Positions 1 through 12,295 of a DNA stretch of 64,000 nucleotides are shown one piece after another. The stretch's first letter is position 1. Each line of letters starts with the position of its first letter. The stretch spans positions 1,054,001-1,118,000 of the forward strand of contig JACGZH010000008.1 in assembly GCA_014706385.1 (NCBI GenBank), written 5' to 3'. Source of the DNA: Phaffia rhodozyma (taxonomy: Eukaryota > Basidiomycota > Tremellomycetes > Cystofilobasidiales > Mrakiaceae). The notes below the pieces were generated by a model. That model did no database searches. It was given only the letters and a program-made list of their open reading frames with translations, and had not been told where the DNA came from. Position numbers and translations under genes: made by a program.

Positions 1-693
1 CCATTCAAGTCATCTGCTAGGCGTGACAAGAGTTATATGCTTATCGACTACTTGGTTCGGTTGTCTTTCTTTCAGCGCGCTCGACAAGGAGGCAATGTCG
101 TTTCAACTCGTTCTCAAACACCAGCCGCTCAACATCGCCCACCTCCACCATCGGCAAGCCGTCGTGTGATGGCTACTCCCTCTACTTCCCATTATCCCGG
201 GTCCTCAATGTCTACTGTCAAAAGAAAACACCCACCTCCACCTACTCCATCATCCACCCACCCGAATGGCAAACTCGCTCGAACAACGCCCCGCGTTGCA
301 GGGAATATATCCCGTCCAGCTGGTCTTACCGCTTGTTCTTTACCTAGACCTGGAGGGTTTACGCGACCAACGCCACTCTCGTCGGTTGCAGGAACCAGAA
401 GACTCGTTAGCGGTAGCAGCGCGACCAGTAGTAGTAGCTGGGGAACGATGGTCGATTCGTGTTCATCCAACAGACTGAATAGTCATTCGCTTTCGCTCTC
501 GTCTTCGGCTTCATCCACATCTTCGACTATGTGTTCCAAAGGTTACTCGAGGTTACCATGTCCAACACCTTCAAAAATTGGGATGGCTCCATCGTATGGA
601 AGTTCAATAAAGCTGAAGCAGAACCCGAGGAGACAGAGTTTCAAGCCGAGACCGTCTGTTGGAGGCTCTGGTTTGACTGGCGAGTTCCTATGA
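1..693 (+). CDS. 3' end of a basic Ser/Pro/Arg-rich protein (5' truncated)
   Basis: Only the last two exons lie in the window. The exon at 1-22 runs into a GT-AG intron (23-75), and the final exon runs from 76 to the TGA at 691-693. The splice keeps phase (AGG C|GC). The tail of about 210 residues is low complexity, rich in Ser, Thr, Pro and Arg, with no globular domain visible. It contains short basic motifs such as KLARTTPR and NPRRQSFKPRPS, which look like candidate Cdk or Ser/Thr kinase sites. The composition resembles the disordered, microtubule-binding C-termini of Ase1/PRC1-type (MAP65) proteins, but this is a weak guess because the conserved spectrin-like region would lie to the left of the window. 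Confidence 0.55.
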   Translation, partial: PFKSSARRDKSYMLIDYLVRLSFFQRARQGGNVVSTRSQTPAAQHRPPPPSASRRVMATPSTSHYPGSSMSTVKRKHPPPPTPSSTHPNGKLARTTPRVAGNISRPAGLTACSLPRPGGFTRPTPLSSVAGTRRLVSGSSATSSSSWGTMVDSCSSNRLNSHSLSLSSSASSTSSTMCSKGYSRLPCPTPSKIGMAPSYGSSIKLKQNPRRQSFKPRPSVGGSGLTGEFL

Positions 694-1215
694 TCTATCA
701 TTTTTTCTTTGCATGTTGTTTTTTTGTCATATTCTTCTGCCTTCCTATGATGCCAATCTGTTCTCCTCATTCTGTTCTCTTGATTGCTATTTGGAGCTTG
801 CTATCCACCCTCATTGTCCATTCTCATTCTTGTTCTCTAGCCACGCTATGTCTGTTTGATTTTTCCTTCTCTCCTCGTTCTTTTCTGCGTCTTGGTTTGT
901 TCTTCCTCTTCTTCTTGATACCCGTCTCGAGATGGCCTTCCCTCCGGGTTTCTTTCATTAGCTTTCGCTTTGTCTCGTCGTCCTCTTTGTTCTAATAAAT
1001 AGGATTTGCTTTGATTACATAAGCAACAACCCTCCACTTTCATGCCGTGAGATGTAATGAGACTACCCTCCCGCTCACCACCACCATTCCATACATCAGG
1101 TCCTGACCTGCACAAACTCATTGAGTTCGACTTGCTGGGAGAATTACTTGGACAGCGTGATATCTTGGAAGAAGCATCCAGCCAATCCATTGGTCCAGCT
1201 TAATCTTCGCTTACA
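694..1215. other. Intergenic: 3' UTR and promoter, no convincing gene
   Basis: The stretch is pyrimidine-rich on the plus strand after the stop at 693, as expected for a fungal 3' UTR. It ends at the ATG of the C2H2 regulator, with an in-frame TAA just upstream of that ATG. A 114-codon minus-strand frame covers 846-1190, but it is Lys/Glu-rich because it mirrors the pyrimidine-rich strand, and it shows no domain. Confidence 0.5.
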
Positions 1216-4200
1216 ATGGAAATTGCTCCCCGGAATCAACTGACACAAAACCCAGAGTTTGGTTTGGCCGAGGACGCTCCGGCCAAACCTACATTTGCTT
1301 GTGGCACGTGTGGGAAATTATACTCTAGGTTCGTGCATTGCTTCTTGCGTTGTTCGTTGTATGATTCTATCAATATGTGTGTACATAGATCATAAGGGTG
1401 CTCAATACTCAACCGTTGATTGGGGGTTTATTGGTCTTATGTATGTCTTGTATGTTGGCATCCAAATGGATGTTCCAATCGACCAGACTGGAGTATGTTA
1501 GGCGTCACGAAAGAAAGCGTTAGTGATTCTATCTTTATCATCTAGCTACAGGAACGTCGCTTGGTTGACCATGAGAAAATCATTATGTCACTACAACCGA
1601 ATCAACAGACCAAGACTCGAAGCCGTTTCCGTGTACAGAATGCACAAAGTCTTTCGCTCGAAGGTGAATGTTCATTATATGAGTATTTCTATTCATTGCA
1701 TCTTACTGACTATCATGCACCGTGATCCTCACGATGTTCTTACAGTGATGTTCTGCTTCGACACAAACGACGATGTCATCCGAACAGCGAAACTTCTGTA
1801 ATCGTAGTGAACTCTAACTCTTGGTCGAATGCTATCTCGACTACATCACCTCCTGCTCTAACAGCGCCTTCGCCTCAGACGTTAGAGTACCTTGCATCGG
1901 TTGCTTCCCAATCAGAGCATCAAGAAACTCTCTCTCATCCGCAACCTGTATCAAATTCTAGAGATCAGCGAAGAGAATCTGCTGCTCCATATTCTAGACC
2001 TAGTCTTTCTAGCAATTCGTCAACAGACGCAATTCATACTCGACAATCTGTATCTGAACAGAGAAGTGACTCTATCCCGACTCCTAATCTGTACGGTTCG
2101 AGGTCTTCACCCGATGACAACTCAACTCCCTCCAACCCAATAAACAGCTATCCGTTTGTATCGGAATCCATTAATCAAAGTTCCAAGCCTCCTTCTCAGT
2201 ATCAGCTTCCACCTCATCAACCTGAGTATGTCCAGCCAGACGCTTTCAATGCGTCGAATACCATTCCGTTCGGATCGTTCACTTCTCCTGACGTACGTTT
2301 CAAGGACGGATCCACAAACTCACAATTAACTTCGACGCTACCTCCGTTCCACTCAGAAGGCTCTCTTCTTTCCAAAGAATGGGGCCACCCTCTATTTTCT
2401 CCTCCATTGTTCTCTCCCATAGGTCCCCTGACGACCGCCACAAACGGCCCCGTTCCTCCTCTGTCTCAGAGATTCTTCTCCTCTGGACCTGTCGCCGAAG
2501 GCTTTCCATTCCCTTCTCCGATTTCTCCAGAGGCGGTCGATTGGAAACCCGTCTCTTCTTTCCAACTTTGTCCCTCTGAACAACAGTCCACTCAATCGTC
2601 TCTTCTGTTCAACTCTACACCTTTCGGTCCGACAAGTCCAGCAGGTAGTCCTTCATTGAATTCCTTCCCGTTGCTGTATCCTCAGCTCTTCGAGAGCTAC
2701 CTCCAGTCAAACCAATCTAGTTCACTCCACCCCGAAGCAGGATTCCTATTTGAAGGTCTCTTGGACTATCGAACATCACCCGGAGAGCTCATATCTTCAA
2801 TAGCAGGACTTCGAGAGGCTAGCCCTCGATTGCAGGAGATTGCAAATGAGCAGAAAAAACGAGAGCAGCTAGAAGAGACAACATTAGAACCAGAAAAGAA
2901 GCTTTTGGCTATCGACAGCGAGATTAGACTGTCGAAGTGTGGGTCAGGAGAGTCTGCCCTTCAGCCGGGAGATCGGTATTATATTTCGCCAACAAAGTTC
3001 TCCCAGTGTTTTGGTGGTACGTTCTTTTCTAATTTTTCTCGCTTGCAAGATGCTCGGGGAATACACAAGGTCTCTGGAATGATCTGACCATATCGTTGCC
3101 GTGTGCTGTTCTTCTCTTGGGGCGATCATTCCTGAATCAAGTCGAGCACTGGCAGCTTCCTCCATTAAAAACTATGACAAAGATTGCTCGTCGAACTATG
3201 GTTCAATTAGTACCTCATATCCCTATGCTTCACCGTCCGACGTTTGTCATCTGTCAGGTTCCCATCTGCATCGCCTTCTCGGTCTGTACTATTGGAGGCC
3301 CTCGAAGAGGGCCCCAGTTTAGCGACAATAACCTTCGAATGCCGAACGGGACTTCCCGGGAGGCTGACAATTGGCTTTGGCCGGTGTTCTGTAAGGATAG
3401 GAAAGAAGATCGGCTAAGCACTAAGTCGACAACAGAGACGCCAGGGTTTGGTGGGGTATTCTGGGAGCAAGAGAGCGCGGATGCAGATTGTTGGGACGGA
3501 CTAAAAAGTGTGGTTCGGAGAGACAAGACGAACATGATGGTCAAGGTTTGTTTTCTTCATAACGTCCGGCTTCCATTTCAAATGAAAGGCTATACCACTC
3601 TGTCTAACGATACCGCCATTCTTCATTGCATGGTATCAACAGTCTTTCTGTCGATCGACCGGTAATCTATTTACCGATTATAACATTGGGCTGGTCCAAG
3701 CCTTGTACGTTACGCCACATATTTTGAGACGCTTCGAGAACATATAGATTGATTCAGATCTCTTATGTGTGATTCTCGTCATAAGAATAATGTACAATGC
3801 CCCCGCTGCGTTGAGTGATTCTTTGGTACAGAGGATGGCTGCTCACATGAACTTTGGATCTTTAGCCAACGTAAGCCTTTCTCCTTTTACTTGCTTCTGT
3901 GTCTGTTTGGTGTTCAAAGAATAAGACCCGGCTATGTGTTGATCATGCTGAACCATTTCCGTATTCTCTGAGACGTGTTCTACAGATTGCTCGTCAGGTT
4001 GGGATCTTCGATGCTTCCAACGGACAAACCAAAACGACGCCAATATATGACTGGGAGGATCGTAGTGTAGATTTAAGTTGGAAGAAGTGGGTCAAGTCAG
4101 AGGGCATCAGGAGGTTCGCTTCAAGTTCTTTATTCTGTCTTGCTGTCGGGTTGAGACATTCGCTGACCACTTCGCTTCTCTCAATGTTACTATTTTGGGG

Positions 4201-5284
4201 TTCCCCTCTTATAGAACCGCTTGGGTGTTATATATTCTCGATTCTATATGCTCGATTGAGACCGGTTGCCCTCGACTCGTTGCTTCCGTCGACCTATCCG
4301 AATTCCCGCTTCCATCCCCTGATTCAATCTGGGAAGCACCTACGGCTTCCAGCTGGGCCGAAGCATGTTCTAAATTCTCAAACTCTGAACACGTTTTCGA
4401 AAAGCAGATGAGATCGATTTACAACACGTCCAGTGGCTCAGAACCTGTCTCGGAAAATCATTCGGCAGGTCCGTTCTCCTGGCTTATCGTTATTTTGACT
4501 CTGACGAGGGAGCTCATAGACCTCGGGGAGGGCAAACCAAGGGACAAGGCGTGTCCGTGGATTGGAAATGTTGGGGACGATATACTGAAAGAAGAGATTT
4601 CCAAAGCATTAGTAAGGGTATGTGTAATGCTATGCGCGCCATCATAAGCCTTTTCTTTGCTTTATTTTAAATATTTTGATCTTATGCGATAGCTGCAACT
4701 TACTTTATTATACGTTTACAGTGGGAAACGAGATGGTGGCCCGACAGTCTATGTGGTCCTGCGCCATCTATTTTCTATGAGGATGAGGGCGAGGATGTCG
4801 ATCACCGGCCCAATAACACAACGTATGATAGCTGCATAGATCTGGATGATTCTCCGTCGGACTCCCCATCATCGAGTACAAATACTAGGGACACTACGAG
4901 GGAGAGGACTGGATCTTCATCTTTTGACGGGACTTCGTGCTCAAACCCAGGGAGCTCGGCGGCTTCATCTGTGTCGAGTAAAGGAAGTAGGTTACCGTAT
5001 GCGGATGTGTTGTTCTGCAGGGATGCTGTGAGTCTATTTATCTTTCTTGATTGTGACAAGTGAGATAATCAGTGATTCATGTTCACGGCTTTTCTCCAAT
5101 CAGCTCCCCTTCTTCTGGTTCTGTAAAATTCTCTTAGGTGTACTGGACGAACATCAAGCTTCTATTGCTTCAGATGACGGTTCTTGGTTTGTTCCTGGAT
5201 TCAACGTTTTCAAGTCCAGAGAGATCGATTATCGGGCCGCATTGGAGAGCGCTAGGAAGTTTGTACGTGTCCACTCCCTCCTGA
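1216..5284 (+). CDS. C2H2 zinc-finger transcription factor with fungal_trans domain
   Basis: Nuclear DNA-binding regulator. The start at 1216 follows an in-frame TAA. Finger 1 (C29, C32, H45; CGTCGKLYSR + LEYVRRHERK) is split by an intron (1329 to about 1490), and its last ligand falls at the next junction. Finger 2 (KPFPCTECTKSFAR + SDVLLRHKRRCH) is split by an intron after about 1664. A disordered Ser/Pro/Gln-rich stretch of about 400 residues follows (about 1745-3013). After that comes a fungal-specific transcription factor middle domain: the segment LVPHIPMLHRPTF near 3210 matches the family's H-R-P-x-F signature, and TAWVLYILDSICS and the C-terminal VYWTNIKLLLLQMTVLG are typical helices. 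At least eight introns are needed. The stop is TGA at 5282-5284. Target genes and any ligand cannot be read from the sequence. The two-finger plus fungal_trans architecture is common in Asco- and Basidiomycota. Confidence 0.8.
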
Positions 5285-5745
5285 TCTTCTCCTTGCTTTG
5301 AGTCAATTCGCTCATGACTGGCCAACTCGTCTTATGCACTCTTCTCGGCTCGAACAACAATATGAATGATAGTCAAGGAACGAAGGGGGTGCACTGTAAC
5401 GCGTGATATACATATATGTGATTTCGTTCAATTCCCTACAAGCATCAGATTCCACATCCACCCCTCTTCTGTCTTACCTACTTTTTTATGATTTGTAAAC
5501 ATCTAAGCTGTACCTGTTTCAATTGTTATCTTTGTCTTTCTCTATTGTCAATCTTATGTAGATATAGCGAGAGAAAGATAATGTATTTGTATCTTGCTTG
5601 CGCTATTCTTTTTCTTCTTTCGATCAATCTGTTTCCTCATCATCCCAACCGTATCTATATCTGGGTTTAAGAAGCAAATTTCCATCATAGTAGTAAAGGA
5701 GAAGGAACCGAAATGTAACTTGTCTTCCTCTTTAGATATCTCGTA
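5285..5745. other. Intergenic between convergent genes
   Basis: AT-rich 3'-flanking sequence between the convergent transcription factor (+) and the small membrane protein (-). No frame with coding character or recognisable RNA was seen. Confidence 0.4.
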
Positions 5746-6463
5746 TCATCTCGACTTGTCACTATCATTTCCGACGATCGACACGACCCTTCTGATGAGC
5801 CAATTATAGGCTCCTATCCTTCTGAGTCCGAAAAATATCATCAACAGCATCCCCACAAGCGGCAACGAAGAGCTTGGAATGACGCCTAAGTATAGTGGTT
5901 CAAGAGTGACAATCAACTCTGGAATTTGTTGTGTTGTGAGATAGATCGTGGAGATTTTTAGATATATTTTGGAAGGGTCAGAAGGGCTCATTACAGGACC
6001 AGCGATAGAGAGAGTTGTTGATGGCTGGGAGAAGAGAGATCAGCAGGCAACTCCAGAAAGGATTAATATACGTGATAGTCACTGAGAGAAAGAAGGAGAA
6101 GAGACGTACTCGAGCAAGCCAAGAGACCTTCATCATACCCTTCGCTTTTCCCGTTTTTCCTTCTGATAAGATAACTGAATCTAACTCCACCCAAACGTCT
6201 CTAGTCTGTTCCTGCTGGTTTTGTTGGTCATGTCCGAATGGAATAGTCTTTTTTGATGAACTGGATTCCGTTGGTTGGAAACGGACAGACTTTTTCCAAG
6301 AGGAAATTACTAAGTCCGTAGATGAAGGAATCAACCCCGTTGTAGACGAGATTTTGGAATCAAAGTGAAAAGGTAAAGAGAACGTCAGAACTTCTGTATC
6401 TGCTCTGACTGAGAGGACAGCACAGAGCAGATTCAGAAGTCCAAGAGAGATGAAACGTCTCAT
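5746..6463 (-). CDS. Predicted type I membrane protein, unrecognised (210 aa)
   Basis: Two exons, 6110-6463 and 5746-6024, are joined in phase 0 across an 85-nt intron (donor GTACGT, acceptor CCCAG). They total 211 codons including the stop. I chose the ATG at 6463 because MRRFISLGLLNLLCAVLSVRA is a good signal peptide; an in-frame ATG at 6526 would add 21 residues and bury it. The lumenal part is about 150 residues. A single hydrophobic segment near the C-terminus (SSLPLVGMLLMIFFG) is followed by a short basic tail (LRRIGAYNWLIRR). The layout suggests an ER or secretory-pathway protein with a small cytosolic tail. It loosely recalls accessory subunits such as PIG-X, but I cannot support that assignment. 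Confidence 0.6.
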
Positions 6464-7070
6464 TGGATAGGGTGTGTTGCTAGACGATGGGGAAGTGATG
6501 AATGATACAGAAGAAAGTTTACCCAAGACCGTCGTGAGACCGTCTTAGACATCTTCGAGGATTATTTCAAAGCTCAAACTTCAATGTCTTATTCATTTCA
6601 CGAGCTTGTCTCTCGCCTGGTTCTGATATTGATGAAAGCCATATTATCTATGAGCAGACAAGATCACAGTTATTCAGATAGAAGAAAGAAGGATTCAGGA
6701 TACAGAGAACTAAGGGGGAGATTTTGGTTTTCCATCGTACCCAAGCCGAGTCTGACTCATGAGCCCGACCCGGCCAATCTTTTGTACGGAGAATAAGAGG
6801 CCAACCTCAAGGCTAACTCTCTATGTTCTTCTTCGCAACGTGCTTTAGAACGAAAGAATCAAGAAAGTGACAAGAGCAAACATGAGACGAAGGTGAGAGT
6901 CGAGATAACTATGGCTGACTAAGCTAATGACGTATGATCTCTATCCGGTGCCATCGGTCGATGTCTGTTCCCTTGCGCGATGGTTAAATACGGCAAGCAG
7001 CAGATAGGACAGGTTTTTTCTTCTTCCTTCTCTTCCCACATCCATCTTCACTATCTCTCAATTATCATTC
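6464..7070. other. Divergent promoter region
   Basis: This region separates two outward-facing starts (6463 on minus, 7071 on plus), so it should hold both promoters. The longest frame (6584-6796, plus) has no recognisable content. A pyrimidine-rich run precedes the ATG at 7071. Confidence 0.4.
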
Positions 7071-7530
7071 ATGTTTGCCCAGACTATTCGATCTTCAGTC
7101 CGAACAACCCGGCTTCCTGTATGTATGCTTTTTCGTGCGCGCGCTCTTACCTTCTCTCATACGTCGTCTGGCCCTGTAATCTGACCCAAAATTGCTCCAT
7201 CTCCTTGCCTCCAAAGGCTCAGCTCAGGTCTTATGCTCAAGCTCCCGGACCTCCCAAAGAGCGTCAGGGAGTCTCTCCCATCCTGATTGGCGCTGTGGGT
7301 GTTGTCACTCTTGGACTCGGCTGGACATACTTTCTGAATCAGGAAAAAGCCATCAAACAGGGTATCTCCGTCTCTGGCAGTGACCCGACCAAGGTTTGTG
7401 TTATGTTTTCGTCTATTCTTCTCTGTTACTACGTCTTGCTTGAAGGAGGATTACTCACGGTCGAGTTGCTATCTTTCATTGGTAACCTCAGGGTGTTAAG
7501 GAAGGACAGGAAAGACAGGCCCGAGGTTGA
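7071..7530 (+). CDS. Small mitochondrial-type single-pass membrane protein (87 aa)
   Basis: Three exons (7071-7118, 7217-7393, 7492-7530) splice in phase 0 and sum to 88 codons including the stop. The N-terminus MFAQTIRSSVRTTRLP is rich in Arg, Ser and Thr with no acidic residues, like a mitochondrial presequence; SYAQ follows at a plausible cleavage zone. A Pro-rich link (APGPPKERQG) leads to one hydrophobic helix (SPILIGAVGVVTLGLGWTYF), then a charged tail rich in Gln, Lys and Glu. This is the usual build of small inner-membrane proteins such as respiratory-complex accessory subunits or assembly factors. I do not recognise the family. An alternative acceptor at 7222 would drop two residues (AQ) from the start of exon 2. 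Confidence 0.65.
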
Positions 7531-7904
7531 AATTTGGAGTCAAGACTGTATAAAACCGAAAGATTGTTACCATCACACTGTATTGAACGAAACATGTTTT
7601 TTTTTTTTTTTTTCCAAAATCTGAAACGGCCCTGACCTGACTGGCGACGTTATCATTATAAATCTCACTTCTGAGTTGAACTCCTCGTCCAGATATGTAA
7701 GGCTTATATGTTGATTACTGTTCAAGGAAAAAGATTGAAACTTCGAAGACATGAAGGTAGGATACAAAATAGTTTTAAGAAATCTAGACAGAACCCGTTC
7801 TTCATATAATTCATACAATAGGGAAAGAAAACGGCACTAGTGCGCTTCACGTCCTCCGTTCTTCAAACAAATATCATGTATTTCTCTGATTCTGTACTTC
7901 TTCC
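7531..7904. other. Intergenic with poly(T) tract
   Basis: A convergent 3' region between the 87-aa protein and the NAK kinase. It contains an uninterrupted T17 run at 7597-7613 and otherwise AT-rich sequence. No gene was seen. Confidence 0.5.
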
Positions 7905-10900
7905 TTACCGAGGAACCTGGTTCCACCGGTTGATCATATCCTGCACACTCTTCTTCTCGCTAGTTGGTTCTTCCTGATTCGTTTCTACTCGATACGACCG
8001 GCTCTTCACCACATCAGGAGCGTTTGCTCCACCCGTGTTCTCCGGAGTAACAGGCTTCAGCGCCTTCTTGAGCGGAGCAACATGTGTTCCTGTCCCATCG
8101 CTGCCAACAGTAGAGGCTGCAGCACGGCTAATGTTCGATAGACGAACGAAGCTTTGCGTTGAAGAAGGTTGGACTGGAGCAGCTGAAATGGATCCTTCGA
8201 TTGATTGTACCATCTTATGAGACTGAGACGATCTTCGTTGAGGTACGGGAGCGGCAATCGTCTTCAACTCCTTCTCCTTCTTGTTCTCGTTTTCGTACTT
8301 CGATGAATCAGGTAGCATAGAGACCGGTCGAGAAGAATCTTTAGAGGAGGTAGGTTTCGAGGAGGGTCCAGAGTTCGAGTTGGACAACGAAGGTGAAGAT
8401 ACGTGCCCCTTGTTGGCCTTCAAAGAACTAGAATCAACGTACATCGATTGAGGTCGAGTTCGGATTCCCAACCCCGTCCCTCTGTCATCACGATCAGTAA
8501 CGGAACGAGCAGTTGATCCTCTGAGGAACGCAGACGCAGACTCCGAGTCAATTGTCGGTAACTTCCTCGGCTGAGCCGAGTTGAAACCGTATGGAACGGA
8601 GGATGATACTCCTCTCGAACTATACATTGATTTTACATCCGCCTTTAAACTCGCCGAGCCAGATATAGGCTTACTTTTGCTATCATTGCTGCCATTGTTA
8701 GGAAGGGAAGAAGATGACTGCTTGGCCAGAGAATCTAAAGTGGTCGATGGTTCCCGTCTAGTAAGCGAATCAGGCCGTTCAATCACATCCTCATTTGACT
8801 TTTCTTCCTTCTTGAATTTTGCACGGGCCGCTTCAAGAGGCGACCACTGATCGGACAAAATCGAAGATGTCTGAGATGGCGTTGAGAGCGTCGGAGGTCG
8901 GAAAGGTTTGGTTGTCGTTGATACAGGGGGCGGCTTAAAGGCAGCGGATGGAGATATAGACGGAAGGGTTTGAGGTTTTGGAGACGTTACCGGTAAGCTA
9001 GGCTTCTCAATCGTAGGAATCGGTGCGTATGAAGAGGAAGTCGAGGAAGGCCGGTTGAAAGAAGTCGGTTTAGGAGCGACGTTGGGTTTGGGTGGTCCAT
9101 TGTTTGGAGGGATGGTTGGAGAAACAAGCAGGCTCGGTGAAGGACTAACATCATCTCCTGTGAGCCAATCAGTATTCTTTTTTTGAGAAAATGTCTTTCC
9201 TCCATCTACAACGTTGATTTTGTTCTTCTGAAGGGTTGATTCTTCTACTTCTTTTGGACCATTCTTTCTCTCCTTATCTAGGCCTAGTTCCGATGGGTTC
9301 TCCTTCTCGTTTACACTTCCATCTCCCGTTAGGTTGGATAGAGCCTTCGCTACCTTCATGCCGTTGGGATTTAACCCACTCTGCGATCTCGATCCTGACC
9401 TAGTCTCTCTTGGTCCCCCTGGCTTTGCTCTCGAAATGACTGATCCAACACTCGGACCGGCAGAGTGATCCTCCGTGAATGCTATCCCAGTAACCTGAGC
9501 CGATCTAATCTGAGGCGGAGCAAGCACTATCTTCTTATCCCCTTCAAAGGTCTTTTCAATTCCACCGGTCAAGTGCCTACCACTGTGAGGTATGAAGTCA
9601 CCTCCAAATGAGGAGCTGGGCGATATAGGTCCGGGTGACGAGGAAAGAATTACAGGCAGACTCTCTCGCGAAGGCTGAAGTAGGGAGCTGGGGAAACTAT
9701 ACTCTCGAGAGTTCAAACCAGACTTGGTGACGGAGGAGGCGATCTCGGAGAAAGAAGAGCTGGATTGAATATCTAAGGATTCAATACTAGGGTATCGTTC
9801 GTCGAACGAAGGCGAGGATGTGATATCTCGAGATATCAGAGGCTGGGTTACCGCATCCGGCGATGCCGCAGCGGCAGGCGCGAAATTTGTAGAGGACGAC
9901 TTGGGCTGTTGTAGTTCATCGCTTAGCGAGAACGACTGGGTGGTAGATTGTCTCTGCTTCGACTGGGGGTTCGATGCCAACTGGATGGGAATACTTTCTA
10001 TCTTTAAACCAGCGTCGAACGAGTCTTCAAATCCGTCGAACTTTTGATCTACTCTCGGCTCCTTTTTATTCTCTTCGTTACTCGTTCCCGAAGAATTTCT
10101 TGGAGGCAACGGAGGTGGTGTTCCTTCCAATTCCGGCTCACTCCTTATAGGAGCTGAAACAAACGTCGAAGAGAAGGACGAGGTTGGAACGAAAGAGGAT
10201 TTTGGTATGGATGTAGGGATGCCTGAAGCCTCAGTAGGCGTTAAAGGCCCACTAGGTTTTGAATGGCTAGGAGCGCTGGTCTTTGCTGGAGAAGACACAT
10301 TATCACCCCGTGTCGGTCTTCCCCGCCTCATAGGAGTGATATTGAGACCGGCTGAAGGAGCAGGCGTAGATGATGGGACAGATGAAATGACATCGTATAA
10401 GTTTGGTTCATCGATTTTAGGCTGAGAGCTCTTAGGTTCTTTCTGGTGAAGATATGATACTCCAATTATCAGTGAGACGTTCGAAGCGAGGAAAGAAATG
10501 ATTGAATAAACAAACATATGCCAATAGCGATCTAGTGCCTCGTAGCGCATGAACAGTCTTCAGAAGCTGAACAGCGGATGGCCTTTGGATACTGTGTTCT
10601 TGGAGCATGGAACCTGTGAAATCACACCAGAAGAGAAACTTGGAAGATCAATACCGATGAGGGACGTCATGCAAAAGAAGAAGTAGTTTTCCTTACCAAT
10701 CAACAAGTTCAACTGATTTGAGTAAACTGGGAAGGAGGGTATCCTATATTGTACATTGAGAATAGCTAGAGGACCCTGTGCCTCACTGAAGAATAAAAAA
10801 ATTAGTTGAGTGACTGTAAATGCCGTTCCTCTGAGTATGCCAGACGAAAATAAACAGAACATACAAAGGAGTGGTGTAATAAGCAAGTTTGTACAACAAA

Positions 10901-12001
10901 ATTCCAAGCGCCCAGATGTCTATCAACCATAGGATCAGACTTGAGGGTCAGTGTCTCTTATCAAGATATAACGCTTCCTGTTTTCTTTTTTCTTGTCTCT
11001 TTTTCGCACGTAAGGCGCGAGGAAGAGCCTCATACTCACCTGCCTTTTCATCGATCGGCCGCCGTTGATAAACATCCACCATTTCTGGCGCTCGATATTG
11101 CAAGGTTGTATGCGTCCCGATCTCTATTTCTAGCTCCCTCATCTCTTGAACATTTCTTGGGGGCGCTCTAGGAGTACACACACTTCCGAAGTCACAGATC
11201 TTGAAAGTGTTCTCACCCGCCTGAAGGATATTTTCAATCTTAAGATCTCGATGAACCAGCGGCGCGGGGTCGATAGAATGCATTTTGGCCACTCCCTCGC
11301 ATACGTCGACAAAGATTTGAAGAATCTCGGGTTCGGTCAGACGAGTTTGAAGTCGGCTGTTCATAAGATCGATAATCCCTCCTCCAGAACAGAACTCCAT
11401 GAGGATCAAGACTTCGTGTGAACCATCGGCAAGATGAAAGGCGTCTGCATCGAGCAGATTGACGATATTGGGATGACCCCGGAGTAATTTCTGGATCAAA
11501 GATTTAATCAATATTAATCAACAATTTCCTTCAAGCGCACAACACGATTGCCAAGAAAAACGCACCATCACTTCAACCTCTTTTCTTACTTCCTCTAGCA
11601 GAGACTTCTCTCGAACTGCAACTCGCTTGAGCACGTGTCTATCTGTTCCGTTGATAGGCTCTTGAGTTTTGACCAAGTATACATGTGCAAACCCACCTAT
11701 AGCCGCAAGACAGTTATCCAAACAGATGTTTGATCAGTCTCCTTATGCCCACCCTCGACCACCTTTTACAATGAGACCCAAACGAACCTTCGCTAAGATA
11801 CTTCTCAACAACTACGTGAATCTTTCCGACTGTCATCTTTTGACCTGGGCTGAGGGTCCCCTTCTGTACTGGTTGAGGGGCTTGGCTAAACTGGGGTTGT
11901 TGCCGATGTGGCTGGGTGGGAGGGAGCTGGTACCCGTATGCATGTTGGCTTTGATGCTGGAATTGATGTGACGGCTGCTGTTGGACGAAGTTCGTATTCA
12001 T
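7905..12001 (-). CDS. Ark1/Prk1-type (NAK family) actin-regulating protein kinase
   Basis: Seven exons (12001-11788, 11696-11566, 11490-11040, 10919-10865, 10785-10697, 10613-10516, 10442-7905) sum to 1192 codons including the stop, with every junction in phase. After a Gln/Pro-rich start comes the kinase domain. It shows the Gly-rich loop GGFAHVYLV, the catalytic Lys in HVLKRVAV, HRDLKIEN, DFGS, YRAPEMVD and DIWALGILLYKLAYYTTPF. HALRGTRS closes the domain, as in Ark1/Prk1/AAK1 kinases. The remaining tail of about 850 residues lies in the long last exon. It is disordered, rich in Ser, Pro and Thr, with many Pro runs (for example TPPPLPPRNS) suited to SH3 binding, and ends in MINRWNQVPR. In yeast this family phosphorylates endocytic coat proteins to drive actin patch turnover; by homology the kinase would act at cortical endocytic sites. 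An in-frame ATG at 12022 is an alternative start. Confidence 0.9.
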
Positions 12002-12295
12002 GGTTGAAGTACCATAAAACAAAAATATTTAAAACGAAGAGAGGAAGACGGCTAGAAGAAAAGCAGGGAGCCTGGTTAGAGGCTGAGAGAGATGGAGTAT
12101 ACAAGGGAAACTGCGACCTTAAAGGAACAGTAGGTCAACTGATAAACGACTGCGCATCCGGCCAGTTTAACTATCTTAAATCTCATTATATATTATTGTT
12201 ATACCATTTGATGTTGATCCGAGTAGAGAAATGATATTGGAATCAGAACCTCTTCATAGGTCTAGCCGGCAGATATCGCGCTCTAAACATCATGT

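Noticed and set aside
846..1190. 114-codon minus-strand ORF
   Set aside because: Mirror of a pyrimidine-rich strand, Lys/Glu-rich low complexity, no homology pattern; lies in the promoter and 3' UTR zone.
5746..6463. Naming the small TM protein as PIG-X/Pbn1
   Set aside because: Topology fits but no diagnostic motif could be identified.
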